Below are positions 32,972-44,304 of a stretch of 64,000 nucleotides of DNA, one piece after another (the first letter of the stretch is position 1; each line of letters starts with the position of its first letter). The translations under genes and the position numbers were made by a program. This DNA comes from Prorocentrum cordatum (taxonomy: Eukaryota > Sar > Dinophyceae > Prorocentrales > Prorocentraceae), in assembly GCA_963575745.1 (NCBI GenBank), contig CAUYUJ010004300.1, positions 1 through 64,000 on the forward strand, given 5' to 3'. The notes under the pieces are model-generated. The model was not told where the DNA came from and did not search any database. It saw only the letters and a program-made list of their open reading frames with translations.

Positions 32972-33155
32972 ATGTCGAGTCGGACGTTCGTCCGCTGGTG
33001 CAGCCTCTGGATGCCGCCGTGCGGGCCCCGAGGTCGTCAGGAGACGACTCTCAGGATGGAAAGCCAGTCCTGGGGAACAACGGGTCCCAGGGGCCCGAGA
33101 GTCGAAAGCATAGCAAGTCGTCGGAGGTGCGGGCGGCTAGGCGAACGAAGCAGAG

Positions 33156-33321
33156 TTAAGTCGGGCCTGTCCCCCTCGACAGGAGGAATATTCCAAAATA
33201 GCGAAAAAAATAGCCTGGGGACGATTGTCCTGCTAGTTTCGAATATTTGTGGGGTATTGCTTTGCTATGTTTAATTTCTCCTTCAAACTCCGCCTAAAGG
33301 GGGGACCTGCCCGACCTGCAA
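33156..33321. mobile_element. TIR element family A, copy 5
   Basis: Begins TTAAGTCGGGCCTGTCCCCC; ends with the inverse of TTGCAGGTCGGGCAGGTCC, so the right terminus has a small insertion. Contains GGAGGAATATTCCAAAATAG like the other copies. No clear target duplication. Confidence 0.8.
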
Positions 33322-33451
33322 GTAGGGATCGGCGGCGAGCGAGGGGGAGGAGGTGAGAAGGACAAGGCCTTCGCACAGGGCTCGGAGGGCCCGCGGCCTG
33401 CCGAGAAGTGCTCTCTGCGCCCTGCCCCGAAGACGCGACAAGACACTTCTC

Positions 33452-33745
33452 TCGGGGGTGGACAGACCTCCTGCCCCGACACGTCGATGAGCGAATCGGC
33501 CGTTTTCGCCTTCGCGAGAGGGCGTCGCGGCCGTCATTTTTGTTGCGGGTCCAGGTCGTCGGTGTCGGTCCCAGGCCGCTTTCACTAAGGCGAAGTTTGC
33601 GATACAGGAGGAATATTCCAAAATAGTTTAAAAAATAGTAGGGGGAGAATGGTTCTGGCATGTGTTGCCCATGTTGGGGGTATGGTTGGGGGTATTCTTT
33701 ATCTTTCGTCCGAAATCCCCCTGTACAAGGACATGCCCGACCTAA
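33452..33745. mobile_element. Fusion of a family B element and a family A element
   Basis: TCGGGGGTGGACAGACCTCC at 33,452 starts family B, which can be followed to CTTTCACTAAGGCGAAGTTTG at about 33,600 where its right end is missing. Directly there, ACAGGAGGAATATTCCAAAA starts family A without its left end, continuing to the normal right end (GCCCGACCTAA at 33,735-33,745). Two elements share one internal breakpoint, each having lost the facing terminus. Confidence 0.75.
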
Positions 33746-34090
33746 GTCTAGCTTCGGCCTCCAGGAGCCCACGTGGAGCCCCTGAAGGACGTCACCGAAA
33801 GTTGCACGTGATGAGAAGCTAGCTTTTGGTCGGGCCTGTCCCTCTACAGGAGGAATATTCCAAATTAGTCAAAAAAACAATGTTGGGACGGTTGTTCTCG
33901 CATTGGTGGCCAATGTAGTAATTATACTTATTAATGCTGTTTTCTTCTATGCAAAATCGCCCAAAATCAATTTTTGTAGGAGGACCTTCTTGTCCCGACC
34001 TAAGTCTAGCGTCGGCCTCCAGGAGCCCACGTGGAGCCCCCGAAGGACGCCACCAAACGTTGCACAGGATGAGAAGCCAGTCGTCTACGG
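33746..34090. mobile_element. Family A element between two copies of an 88-bp block
   Basis: Family A copy 7 (33,834-34,003; ends TTGGTCGGGCCTGTCCC and TTAGGTCGGGACAAG) is flanked by a block that starts GTCTAGC(T/G)TCGGCCTCC and ends GATGAGAAGC, at 33,746-33,833 and 34,004-34,090. With the family A right half upstream this gives (element - block)(element - block): a tandem duplication of an element with its flank. Confidence 0.78.
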
Positions 34091-34480
34091 AAGGGGCCGC
34101 TTGAGGTCCGGCCCCGAGCGAGCTCCTAGGCAGGTCGGCGGGGGGGGGGGCACTTTTGAGGGAAGGGCGCGCTCCGCGCGTCCAGCGTGCCGGAAAGACG
34201 ACGGGGTGGTCCCTCGATGTCGGTGTTGCCGGGGGGCCGCCGTGGAAAGGCGTGGGGGTTGCAACAAAAATGCGTCGGCATGGCCAAATCGGCAGAAAGA
34301 CGGGAAGACAGAGAGAGAGAGAGAGCAAACAAAGAGAGAGAGAGAGAGACAAACAGAGAAAGAGAGAGAGAGAGGAAAAAAAAAACAAGAAAGAGAGAGA
34401 GAGAGAGAGATAGGCAGAAAGAGAGCGATAGAGACAGAGAGAGGGAGAGAGAGAGAAAGGTATTTAGAAAAAATAAAAAC
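34091..34480. repeat. Unique DNA, then GA dinucleotide array
   Basis: (GA)n with AAA and CAAA interruptions from 34,310 to 34,460. Arg/Glu frames here are artefacts. Confidence 0.85.
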
Positions 34481-34801
34481 ATGCGTGCCACCTTTGCCGT
34501 CAAGGGCACCTGGGCCACACGAGCCACCTGGGTCCACCAGACGGCACGCAACCACCAGGCAGCTGGCGGCCGTAGCCAGGCATCGGGGCGGAGTCTGCAG
34601 CCAGCAGACTGCGGGCAGTGGGCAACAGGCAGCCATCGCAAAGGACCATAAATGGAAGAGAGAGGCACAGAGGGAGACGCAGTGAAAGAGAGAGAGAGGG
34701 GGGGAAAAAAAGTGAGGGAGAGAGAGAGAGGGAGAGAGTGTGGCGGAGCATTAGGTGACAATTTGGCGGGGGGGGGGTTGTGTGAGAAAGAGGGAGCGAT
34801 G

Positions 34802-34833
<32 letters not shown>

Positions 34834-34867
34834 CAAAAAAAGGACACCGAAAAATATACAAAAAGTG

Positions 34868-34914
<47 letters not shown>

Positions 34915-35215
34915 GGAGAAGGAAAACAGAGAGAGAGAGAATGGTGGAGCACTAGTTGACGATTTGGCGGGAGGGAGATTGAGTGAGAAAGAGAGAGGGA
35001 GAGAGCAAGAAAGAGAGAGAGGGAGAGAGATAGAGAAAAACATAGAAAATAAAAAAGGAAGAGAGAGAAAGAGAGAGAAAGAGAGAGAGAGGGAGGGAAA
35101 GAGAAAGAGACAGGGAAGAGAGAGAGAGAGAGAACACACAAAAACACAGACACCCACACACACAGACACACACACACACGCAGAGACACAACACAGTACA
35201 AGGTAATAACGAGAG
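34481..35215. repeat. GA array with a duplicated spacer and CA array
   Basis: 34,481-34,650 unique. GA runs from 34,680 to 35,135, CA runs 35,136-35,195. Within it GGTGACAATTTGGCGGG (34,752) and GTTGACGATTTGGCGGG (34,954) are copies about 200 bp apart, so a unit of GA-run plus GGTGGAGCA(C/T)TAG spacer is duplicated. Confidence 0.8.
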
Positions 35216-36135
35216 GGGTCTTGTGCAAGACGCCAGTGACCAGACAGGAGGCATTGAACACCGCGCTTAAGCCACAACTTCTCAATTGCTCTGGGCACCA
35301 AGGCATCATTGACAAGGCCGCAAGAGAGAAAAATAAAAAAGCAGCTGGCAAGCCGAACCAGGTTTCAGACGCAAGGTCGTTGGGGGCCTGTATGTGTGGT
35401 GTCAGCGACGATGGCGGCGACAGTGGTGGGTGAGTGTGTGTGGTTGCTTTGAGGGGGAGATTCCAAATACTTGTGCATATGCATGTGTGATATACATGCA
35501 CATCTACATGCATGAGTATAAATACATACATATACATATGAATCTTAATAGACATACATACAGACACATGTGTGTATGTAAAACGCATGCCCCCCCCCCC
35601 CTGGGCGCCCACCATTTCGCAACCATCGGGGGTTAATTTCGAAGACCCCCTCCCAGGTGCCTCCAAAACGGGCCAGGAGGGCCCCAAGAGGTTTTCAAGA
35701 TTGTCAAAGAGGCCTCCGAGACCGCCCAAGATCTCTCTAAGGCGCCAAAGATGGCCTCACAACCGCCCCGGAGGCCCCCAAGACGACCCAAGAGGGCTCC
35801 GAAAGGACCCCCCAAGAAGGCCCCACGAGACCAAATTTATTGGTCCCCCTTAGGTGTGCGAAGGGTTTTAGCATTCTCTCATTCTCTGGGTCCCACCTTT
35901 TCAAGACGGCCCAGACCCCCAAGATCGTCCCAGACGGCCCAAACGGTGTCCACGAAGACCCCAAGACGGCCCAAGACGGCCCGAGAGGCCTCCAAAAAGA
36001 TCCGACGAGGTCCCCAAGACGGCCCCAAGAGAAATCTAAGAGAGGAAACGCGAATGGACTTTTCGAGCACTCCACCCCGGCATGGCCACAGGAGGTCCCC
36101 AAGAGTCCCCCACGAGCGCAGTCCTGGGGCCGTCC
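35216..36135 (-). repeat. Unique DNA, then CTTGGGG array in reverse orientation
   Basis: 35,216-35,590 is unique, with an AC/AT-rich part (35,460-35,580) and poly-C. 35,640-36,130 consists of degenerate CCCCAAGA(C/G)GGCCC units, the complement of the CTTGGGG family, interrupted by about 60 unrelated bases (35,840-35,900). Confidence 0.65.
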
Positions 36136-37239
36136 TAGGCGCTTGGAAGAATGGAGTCCCAATAAGTAGTCCCGTTGTTTGTTTCAAGCCGGTGCGGCTT
36201 CCTTTTAGTTACCCGCGGTGTTCGTTGGCGATGCGTCGGGGGATTCGGAACATCAGGCCTCTTCTGCAGTCCCCCTGCGCTCTTTCCATCCTCCTCCTCC
36301 TCCTCCTCCTCCTCCTCCTCCTCCTCCTCCACGTAGGCTGCCCTCTGATCTGGGCCCTCTCTCAAGCCACCTGCCTTGCCATGTGGACCTCGTTGCGGAA
36401 AAGTTCAAAGCCTTTCGGGGTGTCCAGGGCGTTTGAAGCCAAGGAGTTCGAGCGATTCCTTTTTTTCAGCCAGTGCTGACGACTCTATCGATGATCATAT
36501 TATTATTTCTCTTGTACCCTCCCATACGTTCCCTCTCCTCCTGATCTCCCTCTCGGTCCCCTTCCCAGCCTTTCGAGACAGCATCCGATGACCCCCAACG
36601 AGCACTAGTAAACACGGGTGCGCCCCTAACGTAGCCCCAACGGAACACCGAGAGCTTTCTCAGAGGACCTCCTGGTATAATAACCCATGCCAAGGCCGCG
36701 GGGGCATCAGAAGCGCTTCGAATGATTCCAAGATGGCCCAAGGTGTCTCAAAGACGGTCGAAGAAGGCTCCCGCACGGCCCGAGCAGCCCCCCACAGTAG
36801 CTCGAGATATCCCCAAAGTGGCCTGAGAGGCAGCTCAGACAATGCAACAGGGCCCCCACAGGTCTCCGAGTATAGTACCCAGAGGCACAGTTCATCTACT
36901 GTCTTGCAGCTGCTGGAAGATGTTCACCGCCCTGAAGAACATGAATTGGCTGTCACCCGAGAAAACCGAGTGTCCCAAGTGTGCACGTTGGGCTCATGAG
37001 CTCCCGATGCCAGCAAAATTCACGCAACAGAGCACCCCATCGGCGATCGCAAGCACGGCAGACATGACATTATGGAGGAGTCAAGGCGGCGGAGGAGAGC
37101 CACAAGGCAGCGGAACAGCGCTAGAATCGGGAGGACGAGGGAGATCAAGCACGACGCGCAGTAGACACAGGAAGTGATGAATGAGGGGCCCGGTAACCTA
37201 GCCAGAACTTGGGCGCGCGCGAAGCGCGTGCAGTGGGTC
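36136..37239. other. Intergenic stretch with CTC run and a short CCAAGA array
   Basis: CTC run 36,289-36,330 and reverse CTTGGGG units 36,726-36,870. A frame near 36,842-37,177 shows CSCW and CPKC pairs but no further support, so it is not called. Otherwise nothing recognised. Confidence 0.45.
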
Positions 37240-38151
37240 CTAGCGTGTGTATATATACACATGTATACACATGTGTGTGCGTTTGCGTGTGTATTCGTTC
37301 CGTGAGCAACATGCAAACGTATTCGTTGTGTCGTGCCTTGGAGGGGGAGCATACAGCAGCAGAAATGATTGCCACGGGGTGGAGCAACGCCGGGTTCGTG
37401 TTGCCTCTGCCCCCCACCCACCCCCAACCAAAGGCATCACACGAGGAATATACAGCTGCATGCGGCAAGTCCCGCCACCGTGCCAGCCCAGTTTTCTGGG
37501 TGACGATTGTTCGAGGGGGCACGCCGTCACGTGTGACACTTCGTGGTTTCAGATTTGGGAGAGACGTGATGATGCGGATGAGAAAGAGGATGAAGATGAG
37601 GACGAGGACGAGGATGAGGATGAGGATGAGGGTGAGGATGAGGATGATGAGGATTAGGATGATGATGATGATGTTGATGATGATGATGATGATGATGTCG
37701 GTGGTATCGATGCTGATGTGGATGCTGATGCTGATGTTGGTGATAATAACGATGATGATGGTTATGGTGATGATGATGATGATGATGATGATGATGGTGA
37801 TGCTGACGATGAGGATGAGGAAGAGGATGAGGATAATCATGATCATGATGATCAGGATGATCATGATGATCATTATGATGACGATGGTGGTGGTGGTAGT
37901 GTTGATAGTGGCGGTAATGGTGATGATTATGACGATGTCGACGATGTCGATGACGATGGTGTTGAGCATGATGATGACGATGATGAGGATGAAGATGAGG
38001 ATGAGGATGAGAATGAGGATGAGGATGAGGATGAGGGCGAGGACGATGATAAGGACAAGGATAAGTATGAGGATACGGATGGGGATCAGGATGACGATCA
38101 GGATGGTGATGATGAGGAAAAGGATGAGGATGCTGATAAGGATGATGATGG

Positions 38152-38187
<36 letters not shown>

Positions 38188-38480
38188 CGATGATGACGAT
38201 GCTAATGAAACTCGTTTGGGCCGTCTTTGGGCTGCCTTGGCCTCCTGTGAGGCAGTCTTGGGGGTTCTGTCGGGCCTCCTGGGCCGTCCCCGGGCCCCCT
38301 TACGCCGACGTGTTGGGGCTCTCTTGGGCCATCTTGGGGCCCTTTTGACCGTCTGGTGGGTTTCTGGGGGCAGTCGTGGGCCATCGAAGTGCCTCCCCAG
38401 GCCGTCGCCGGTCCCACGGGAGGTCCTCCTGCACCGTTTTAGGGCCGCCTTCGATGCGTCGTGGTTCATCGTGGAGTCCT
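37240..38480 (+). repeat. GAT composite repeat, copy 2
   Basis: (GT/AT) tract; GCGGCAAGTCCCGCCACCG and TGCCAGCCCAG at 37,462; a (GAT)n array of about 650 bases; then TTGGGCCGTCTTTGGGC, TGAGGCAGTCTTGGGG, GGGGCTCTCTTGGGCCATC and GGTTTCTGGGGGCAGTCGTG. Corresponds block by block to 23,641-24,680. Confidence 0.8.
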
Positions 38481-38754
38481 CTTGGGCCGCCTTGAGCTGA
38501 CGGCAGCCCGAGAGGGCGAGAATGCGAACATCATTAACAAACCCATTCGGAAGCAATCATGTTGGTGTCTTCGGAAAATGTTTGAGGTTGTCTTGTGGCC
38601 ATGTTGGGCGCCTTGGGGTCATCGTGGGTTGTCGTCGATACATATTTGGACATCGTAGTGTCTTGGGTTGTCTGCACGGACCGTTTTGGAAGCTCGTTGC
38701 GCATATCCGTCGTTTTACCGAGGGATCGTTACTTGGGAGGCCCTGGAGCGCTTG

Positions 38755-39105
38755 GGAACAGCCGCTGGGACTGCGGGAAGTGCACGATCCTCGAGCGGAT
38801 GCGCGTGGAATGAGGGGCCTAGGAGTCGGCAGCCATGCGAGAAGTGCAAAAATCTCGAGCGGGCGCGCATAAGATGAGGGTTCAGGCATGCGCTGCCATG
38901 CGGGAAGCGCACCATCCTCGAGCGGGCACACGTGGAATGATGGCATCAGCTGCCACAGGGGACGTGCACCATCCTCAAGAGGGCACGCGTGGAATTGGGG
39001 GGGGGGCATCAGCTGCCACAGTGGAAGTGCATCATCTTCGAGCGCGTGCGCGTGGAATGGAGGTTTAGGCATCAGCTGCCATGCCTCGAGCGGGCACGAG
39101 GGAAG
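38755..39105 (+). repeat. About 63-bp tandem repeat, five to six units
   Basis: Units near (A/C)GTGCACCATCCTCGAGCGGG, GCACGCGTGGAATG, GGCATCAGCTGCCA. Interval between units is 55-70 bp, so no frame persists. Confidence 0.75.
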
Positions 39106-39629
39106 TGGCCTCGGTCAGTGGCGGAGGGATGGACGCAACAGTTCACGGGTAGAGGTTAGGGGCGGCCCCTTGCGACACATTCTTCATTGATCGTTTCATG
39201 TATAATTGTTCCATCCTGGGCTTCTTCCTGGCCAATAGGGGGCCAGGAACAATTAGAAACGAGCACAATTGGAAATGAGCACGATTAGAAATGAACGACG
39301 TGTAGTTTTCAGAAACCTCACCAGGCAGACCTTGGCAGTCTTCCACGCCTCAGCGTGCCAGGAGGCACTGTGGTGGATGGATGGATGGACCCACAGACAT
39401 GACGATTCGGTGTGCGAAATCATTTTGCAAGTTGAATCGTTATGTTGTGCCGTGGGGGGCACCGCCACCGCTGCCAGTATAAACATTGTGTGTGTGTGTG
39501 TGTGTCGATACATCTTCTGTTGAGAGCCAAGAACGCGTTGAGTCTGGAACAGCTGGTGCGCAAGACGCACCTCGAGAGGGCGCACCGCTAGAATCTTCCA
39601 CGTCGGACAATTGGCTCGTCGAACAGAGG
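39106..39629. other. Spacer with GT run
   Basis: Contains ATTAGAAA(C/T)GAGCAC repeats (39,252-39,295) and (GT)n at 39,487-39,505. No gene recognised. Confidence 0.5.
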
Positions 39630-40015
39630 GGGGAGGGAGGAGAGTGAAGGGAAGAGGTAGGAGGAGAGGGGAGAGGGGGGAGGAGGAGAGTGAAGGGAAG
39701 AAGGGAGAGGTAGGAGGAGAGGGGAGAGGGGGCCAGGGAGGAGAGTGAAGGGAAGGGTAGGAGGAGGGGGGGAAGAAGTAGGAGGAGAGGGGGGAAGAGG
39801 TAGGAGGAGAGGGGAGAGGAGAGGGAGAGAGGAAGAGGTAGGAGGAGGGGGGAGAGGGGGCCAGGGAGGGGAAGAGGGGAGGGGCGAGAGACAGGCAGGA
39901 GAAGCAGCAGAGAGAGGCAGCAAAGAAGAGCAAGGAGCAAGGAGGAGGAGGAGGAGGAGGAGGAGGAGGCGGAAGAGGAGGAGGAGGAGGAGCAGGAGGA
40001 GAAAGAGGGGGAGAA
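39630..40015. repeat. GGA-type minisatellite
   Basis: GAAGGGAAGAGGTAGGAGGA and GAGGGGAGAGGGGG alternate in units of about 40 bp before passing into plain GGA repeat. Confidence 0.85.
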
Positions 40016-41537
40016 CTTGTTTTCATCCTCTGGGCCCCATTCGAGTCAAGCTCCCATCTCGCCTTGGATCGGTGTGCCCCGCTGGGGTGAAACCTGGAAG
40101 CGGGATAGGAGATTCGCGATGGGACGGCATGGCCGCGAAAAGACATGTTGGGCCCAGCATCCAAAGCTAAAGGCATCAGAGGGAGAGGAGGAGGAAGACG
40201 AGGACGGAGGAGGAGGTAGGATGGAAGAGGGAAAGATGTGTGGCAGGAAGAGAGACGGGAGGGGAAGGGGAAGAAGAATGAAGAGGACGGCACATGGTGT
40301 CGATCCGGTCTGCAGCCATCGTGGGTTACACCACGCGCTTCAGCATGCGGGTCATGCAAACATTCTCGTTGCCACATGTAGTTGCTTGCTCTCTCGATTG
40401 GTCGCCTGACGTCGAATTTTCGTCGGAAGCATGGCTGGTGTCGGGAGCGAGTGCCGCCAGGTTTCGGACTGGAGTGAGCCAGTGCTTGCTGTATTCGCGT
40501 CGCCACCGTGATCGTGTGCGCCGCCCGCTGCTCATCATTTTGACCTGCGGGACCGGTTAGCGCAGGTCAGAGCAAAAGAGGATCGCGCCGATGAGGTCAA
40601 GCGCTTCAGATCATCGGGGCACGCTTGTGTAGTATCACCGCCGCTCGAATCGCTCGGAGCGAGGGGGTTCCAGCCCCGTGGATCTATTCCAGAACGCATG
40701 TGTGTTGGCTGGTTCCGGGCGTGCAAAGGCGTAGGGCCACCACGAGGGTGCGAAGTTTGTCGCGCTTCACGGTCTGGGCGACATCCGAGCGCGGTGCGAG
40801 TCCCTCGTCCTGTTCCGCGGGGGCGGCGGCGCGAAAGCGTGAAGACAATATCGGGCCTCGCGGAGAGCGAAGCGCGAAGAGTCACGGCGCCAGCATCGCA
40901 GAGCGGAGTTCGCTCGGAAAACGGTGGGATGGGCCCAGGGTGTCCTGGAGAATGTCGTTCCTGACTTCGAGGCGGGTTGGCCGGGAGTGGAGATTCCAAA
41001 AGATCCGCGCGGAAGTCGTTCCGTCTTTCGCTCGCCGCTTCGGGACTCGGCATCGACAGGAATTTCCACGCGAAAATCCGCTGCAGCACGTCTCCAAGGT
41101 CGGCGTAATGAGAAGGCACAGTCGAAACATTGCAATAAGGAGCCCCGGAGAAGGAACGAAGCCCCTTTTTTCCATAAGTTGAGCTTTGATTCCCCCTCGA
41201 AAACCTACGGAAAACCTCAGACAAGCTGCAAAGCGGTGGAGGAACATTGAGCCCTTCCCCAACGGAAATGGTTACCAGTTTGAAACATATCCCTGTCCCT
41301 ATGTCTGACATCACCTCACCTCGATGCCGATCTTAAGGCTTCCCTCAGTCTCTGAGGGCCTGTCCCTAAGATTGTCCTCGCTTTTTGCTCGCGCATCTTA
41401 GGGATCGGAGGTGAGGGGGTGAGATCGAAGTGGAACGGAGAGCCCCCCTACCGGGAAATCGATTTTGGTTTCGTGTTCGTGCGTGCCGCGCGCGCGGGCG
41501 AGGCGAAGCTGCGTGGGCGGGCGAGAGGAAAGTCTCC
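40016..41537. other. Repeat-poor stretch with overlapping open frames on both strands
   Basis: Free of microsatellites. On the plus strand 40,294-40,560 gives an 88-residue frame with balanced composition, on the minus strand 41,314-40,535 gives 259 residues and 41,262-40,882 gives 126. None shows a known motif and they contradict each other, so no gene is assigned. It may hold a decayed gene. Confidence 0.3.
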
Positions 41538-41838
41538 TGTGGTTGAGGCGCGGCCGGACCAAATGTGTCCCTTCCGGGCGGCCGGTGGCGCGCGGTGTCC
41601 CGCCGGTGTCCCGCTGGTGTCCCGTCGGTGTCCCTGTGGCTGAGGCGCGGCTGGACCAAATGTGTCTCTTCCGGGCGGCCAGTGGCGCGCGGTGTCCCGC
41701 CGGTGTCCCGCTGGTGTCCCGTCGGTGTCCCTGTGGCTGAGGCGCGGCCAGACCAAATGTGTCTCTTCCGGGCGGCCGGTGGCGCGCGGTGTCCTGCCGG
41801 TGTCCCGCTGGTGTCCCGTCGGTGTCCCGTCGGTGTCC
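41538..41838 (+). repeat. 97-bp tandem repeat, three copies
   Basis: CTGTGG(T/C)TGAGGCGCGGC at 41,538, 41,635 and 41,732; each unit also has CAAATGTGTC(C/T)CTTCCGGGC and three to four GGTGTCCCG(C/T)(C/T) subrepeats of about 11 bp. 97 is not divisible by three. The last unit runs straight into the GAT array. Confidence 0.9.
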
Positions 41839-41911
41839 CGATGATGATGTGGATGATGTGGATGATTATGATGATGATGATGATGATGATGGTGATGATG
41901 GCGATGATGGC

Positions 41912-41972
<61 letters not shown>

Positions 41973-42001
41973 GTGTTGGTGTTGTGAATGATTATTATTA
42001 A

Positions 42002-42044
<43 letters not shown>

Positions 42045-42695
42045 GAATAAAATAATATAATTAATAAAATAATAAGATGAATTAAGTGATGATGATGGAT
42101 GATGATGATGATGATGCGGTCGTTGTGAGATCGATTGGATCATCGATAGTGAGACCGAATGTGAGATCGATTGTGATATTGATAGTGAGATCGATTGTGA
42201 GATCGATAGTCAGGTCGATTGTGAGATGATGATGGTGATGATGGTGATGATGGTAATGATGGTGATGATGGTGATGATGGTGATGATGATGATGATGACG
42301 ATGATGATGATGGCGTCGATTGTGAGATCGATTGGGAGTTCGACTGTGAGATCGATAATCAGATCGATTGTGCGATGCTGATGGTGATGATGGTGATGAT
42401 GGCCATGATGGTGATGACGATTGTGATGATGATGACGACGTTGATCATGATGATGATGATGCTGATGCTGATGATGATGACGATGCTGATGATGATGATG
42501 ATAGTGAGACCGAATGTGAGATCGACTGTGAGATCGATTGTGAGATCGATTGTGAGATCGACAGTGAGACCGAATGTGAGACCGAATGTGAGATCGATTG
42601 TGAGATCGATTGTGAGATCGATAGTGAGATCGATAGCGAGATCGATAGTGATATCGATAATGAGATCGAATGCGAGATCGATAGCGAGATCGATT
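41839..42695. repeat. GAT, AAT and GAGATCGATTGT arrays
   Basis: (GAT)n 41,839-41,985, (AAT)n 41,990-42,060, (GAT)n to 42,115, then a 12-bp unit GAGATCGATTGT or GAGATCGATAGT alternating with GAT tracts to 42,692. Confidence 0.92.
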
Positions 42696-43285
42696 GAGTG
42701 AGACGTTGGTTCCCCCTCCCCCCTCACCTCCTTATCACCCCCAGGGTGGTCGTATAGGTAGGGATATAAGTGCGAGGCTGGTTAACTGGTGCCTTCTCTT
42801 CACGGGCCCGACTGACTGTGGTCGCTCCGGAGAGACGCCGTGGCAGTCGTCGCCTCCTGCTGCTTCTCTGGGGGGGGCCCGCGGCCTCGCCTTGGGGCCC
42901 GGGGAGCGTCTTCGGCGGGGGGGGGGGCCTGGAGACGGGGGTCAATGCAAACGGAGGTCAGCCAGGGCGCCAGATCCTGCAGGATCCTGCGAAGACCCCC
43001 TCTGGCTGACCCGGGTTGGCGAGCCGCTCGTGGCCGCGAGGCGGCCGCGCCTATTGGCTGACCCGGGTCTGCGAAGATCTGCGTTGCAGTTTTTTTGTTC
43101 CTGCATTGCAGTTTTTGGTTTCCTGCTGACCCGGGTCTGGATTGACCCGGGTCAGTAGATCCCCGACGGTGGGGGGGGGGGGCGGGTTGCGCCCGCGGGC
43201 TGCGGCGTCGGCCGCACAGCGTCGCTTCTGCGGGGGCACCTGCGTTTCCAAAGGGGCTAATGGTCGTGCCTTACGCCTTTCACAT
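42696..43285. repeat. GC-rich spacer with CTGACCCGGGT repeats
   Basis: CTGACCCGGGT(T/C) occurs at 43,006, 43,058, 43,124 and (as TTGACCCGGGTC) 43,142. GCAGTTTTTT(T/G)G pairs lie between. No gene recognised. Confidence 0.55.
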
Positions 43286-43457
43286 GCGGGGGTGGACAGA
43301 GCCCCCAACAGTGGCACGTCGATGAGTGAATTGTCCGTTTTCGGTTCTCGAGAGGGCGCCGTGGCCGCTATGTTCCAGGCGTGCGCCCGCCAGGTTTGGG
43401 CCTCAGGTCGTTTTCACTAAACCACGTTGTACTAAAGGGAGGTCTGTCCATCCCCGA
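43286..43457. mobile_element. TIR element family B, copy 2 (172 bp)
   Basis: CGGGGGTGGACAGAGCCCCC at the left, inverse of TCGGGGATGGACAGACC at the right. Same length as copy 1 and high similarity throughout (GCCAGGTTTGGGCCTCAGG, TTTTCACTAAACCACG). The 5-bp flanks agree only partly. Confidence 0.85.
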
Positions 43458-44300
43458 TTCATGCGTTGTTCATCGTTCCTTATGCGCTATGTATTCCTTA
43501 TCGTTCCTTCTGCGTCCTCCCATTGAAAAAAGGGGGCGTCGTTCCTTGTGGATCATTCCTTTGGTCAGGCCAATGACTGCACTTTTATTGTGCTATCTTG
43601 GCGGCGCACTCCGAGCCGTGCGCGATGTGTATGATGTCCGTCGCGTGACGTGCGCGCTGATGCCAACTCAGGGCAGCAGGCACGATGATACACACGTATC
43701 TGTTGGGTCGGGGGTGGTGAAGGGGCAGCGGGGACGAGGAGGGAGCAAGATTGAGAAGAAAAGGTTGTCAAACAAGCGATGTGACATGGCGAGGCGACCG
43801 CAAACACGGATCAAGGGGGCGTGGATCAGCGGCGGGCCCCCCCTCCATGGCACATCGCGGACTTCCGCCGCCGAACGAGGCGGCACCGGCCGCACTTTGG
43901 GGAGGGCACCTCCCCTGATCCATGGATTGGGCGACCGCGCGCCAGATCCATGGATCGCTAATCCATGCCTGCGCGCCCCCGACACGAATCAGGAGGGGAA
44001 AAACACACACAGACACAATTAAGCATCGATTCCCCAGTTTGTGTGTGTGTATTTCTTTGTGTGTCCCGGGGCCCCTCCAACGAGTCCAGCAATTGGCAAC
44101 CATGCGACGGCCGCTGGTCCCTCCGAGGGGGGCTGCATTCGCAGCGGTAGCCGCGCGCCGCGGGGGGGGGGCGCCCACGGCCGCAGCCGGAGCACAGGCG
44201 CGCAGGCATGGAGGTTGGCTGGGCTAGACTGGGCAGGCCCTCGTGGGCGGAGCACGGCAGCGGCGGAATTGGCGCGGAGCCGGGGTTCTGGGGATGGCAC
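43458..44300. other. Intergenic stretch
   Basis: 43,500-43,560 carries AAAAAAGGGGGCGTCGTTCC, related to the end of the TIR element at 59,656-59,796. ATCCATGGAT repeats at 43,919 and 43,950 and (GT)n near 44,040. No gene recognised. Confidence 0.45.
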
Positions 44301-44304
44301 GTGG

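Noticed and set aside
36842-37177. Zinc-finger-like CSCW/CPKC pairs
   Set aside because: Only two Cys pairs in an otherwise Gly/Ser-rich frame, no homologous pattern to other modules in the window.
40535-41314. 259-codon minus-strand frame as a gene
   Set aside because: Equally long frames lie on the opposite strand, no motif is seen, and GC-rich DNA gives such frames by chance.
41538-41838. CRISPR array or other spaced repeat array
   Set aside because: Repeats are directly tandem without unique spacers; the genome is eukaryotic. The same holds for the 46-kb and 53-kb arrays.
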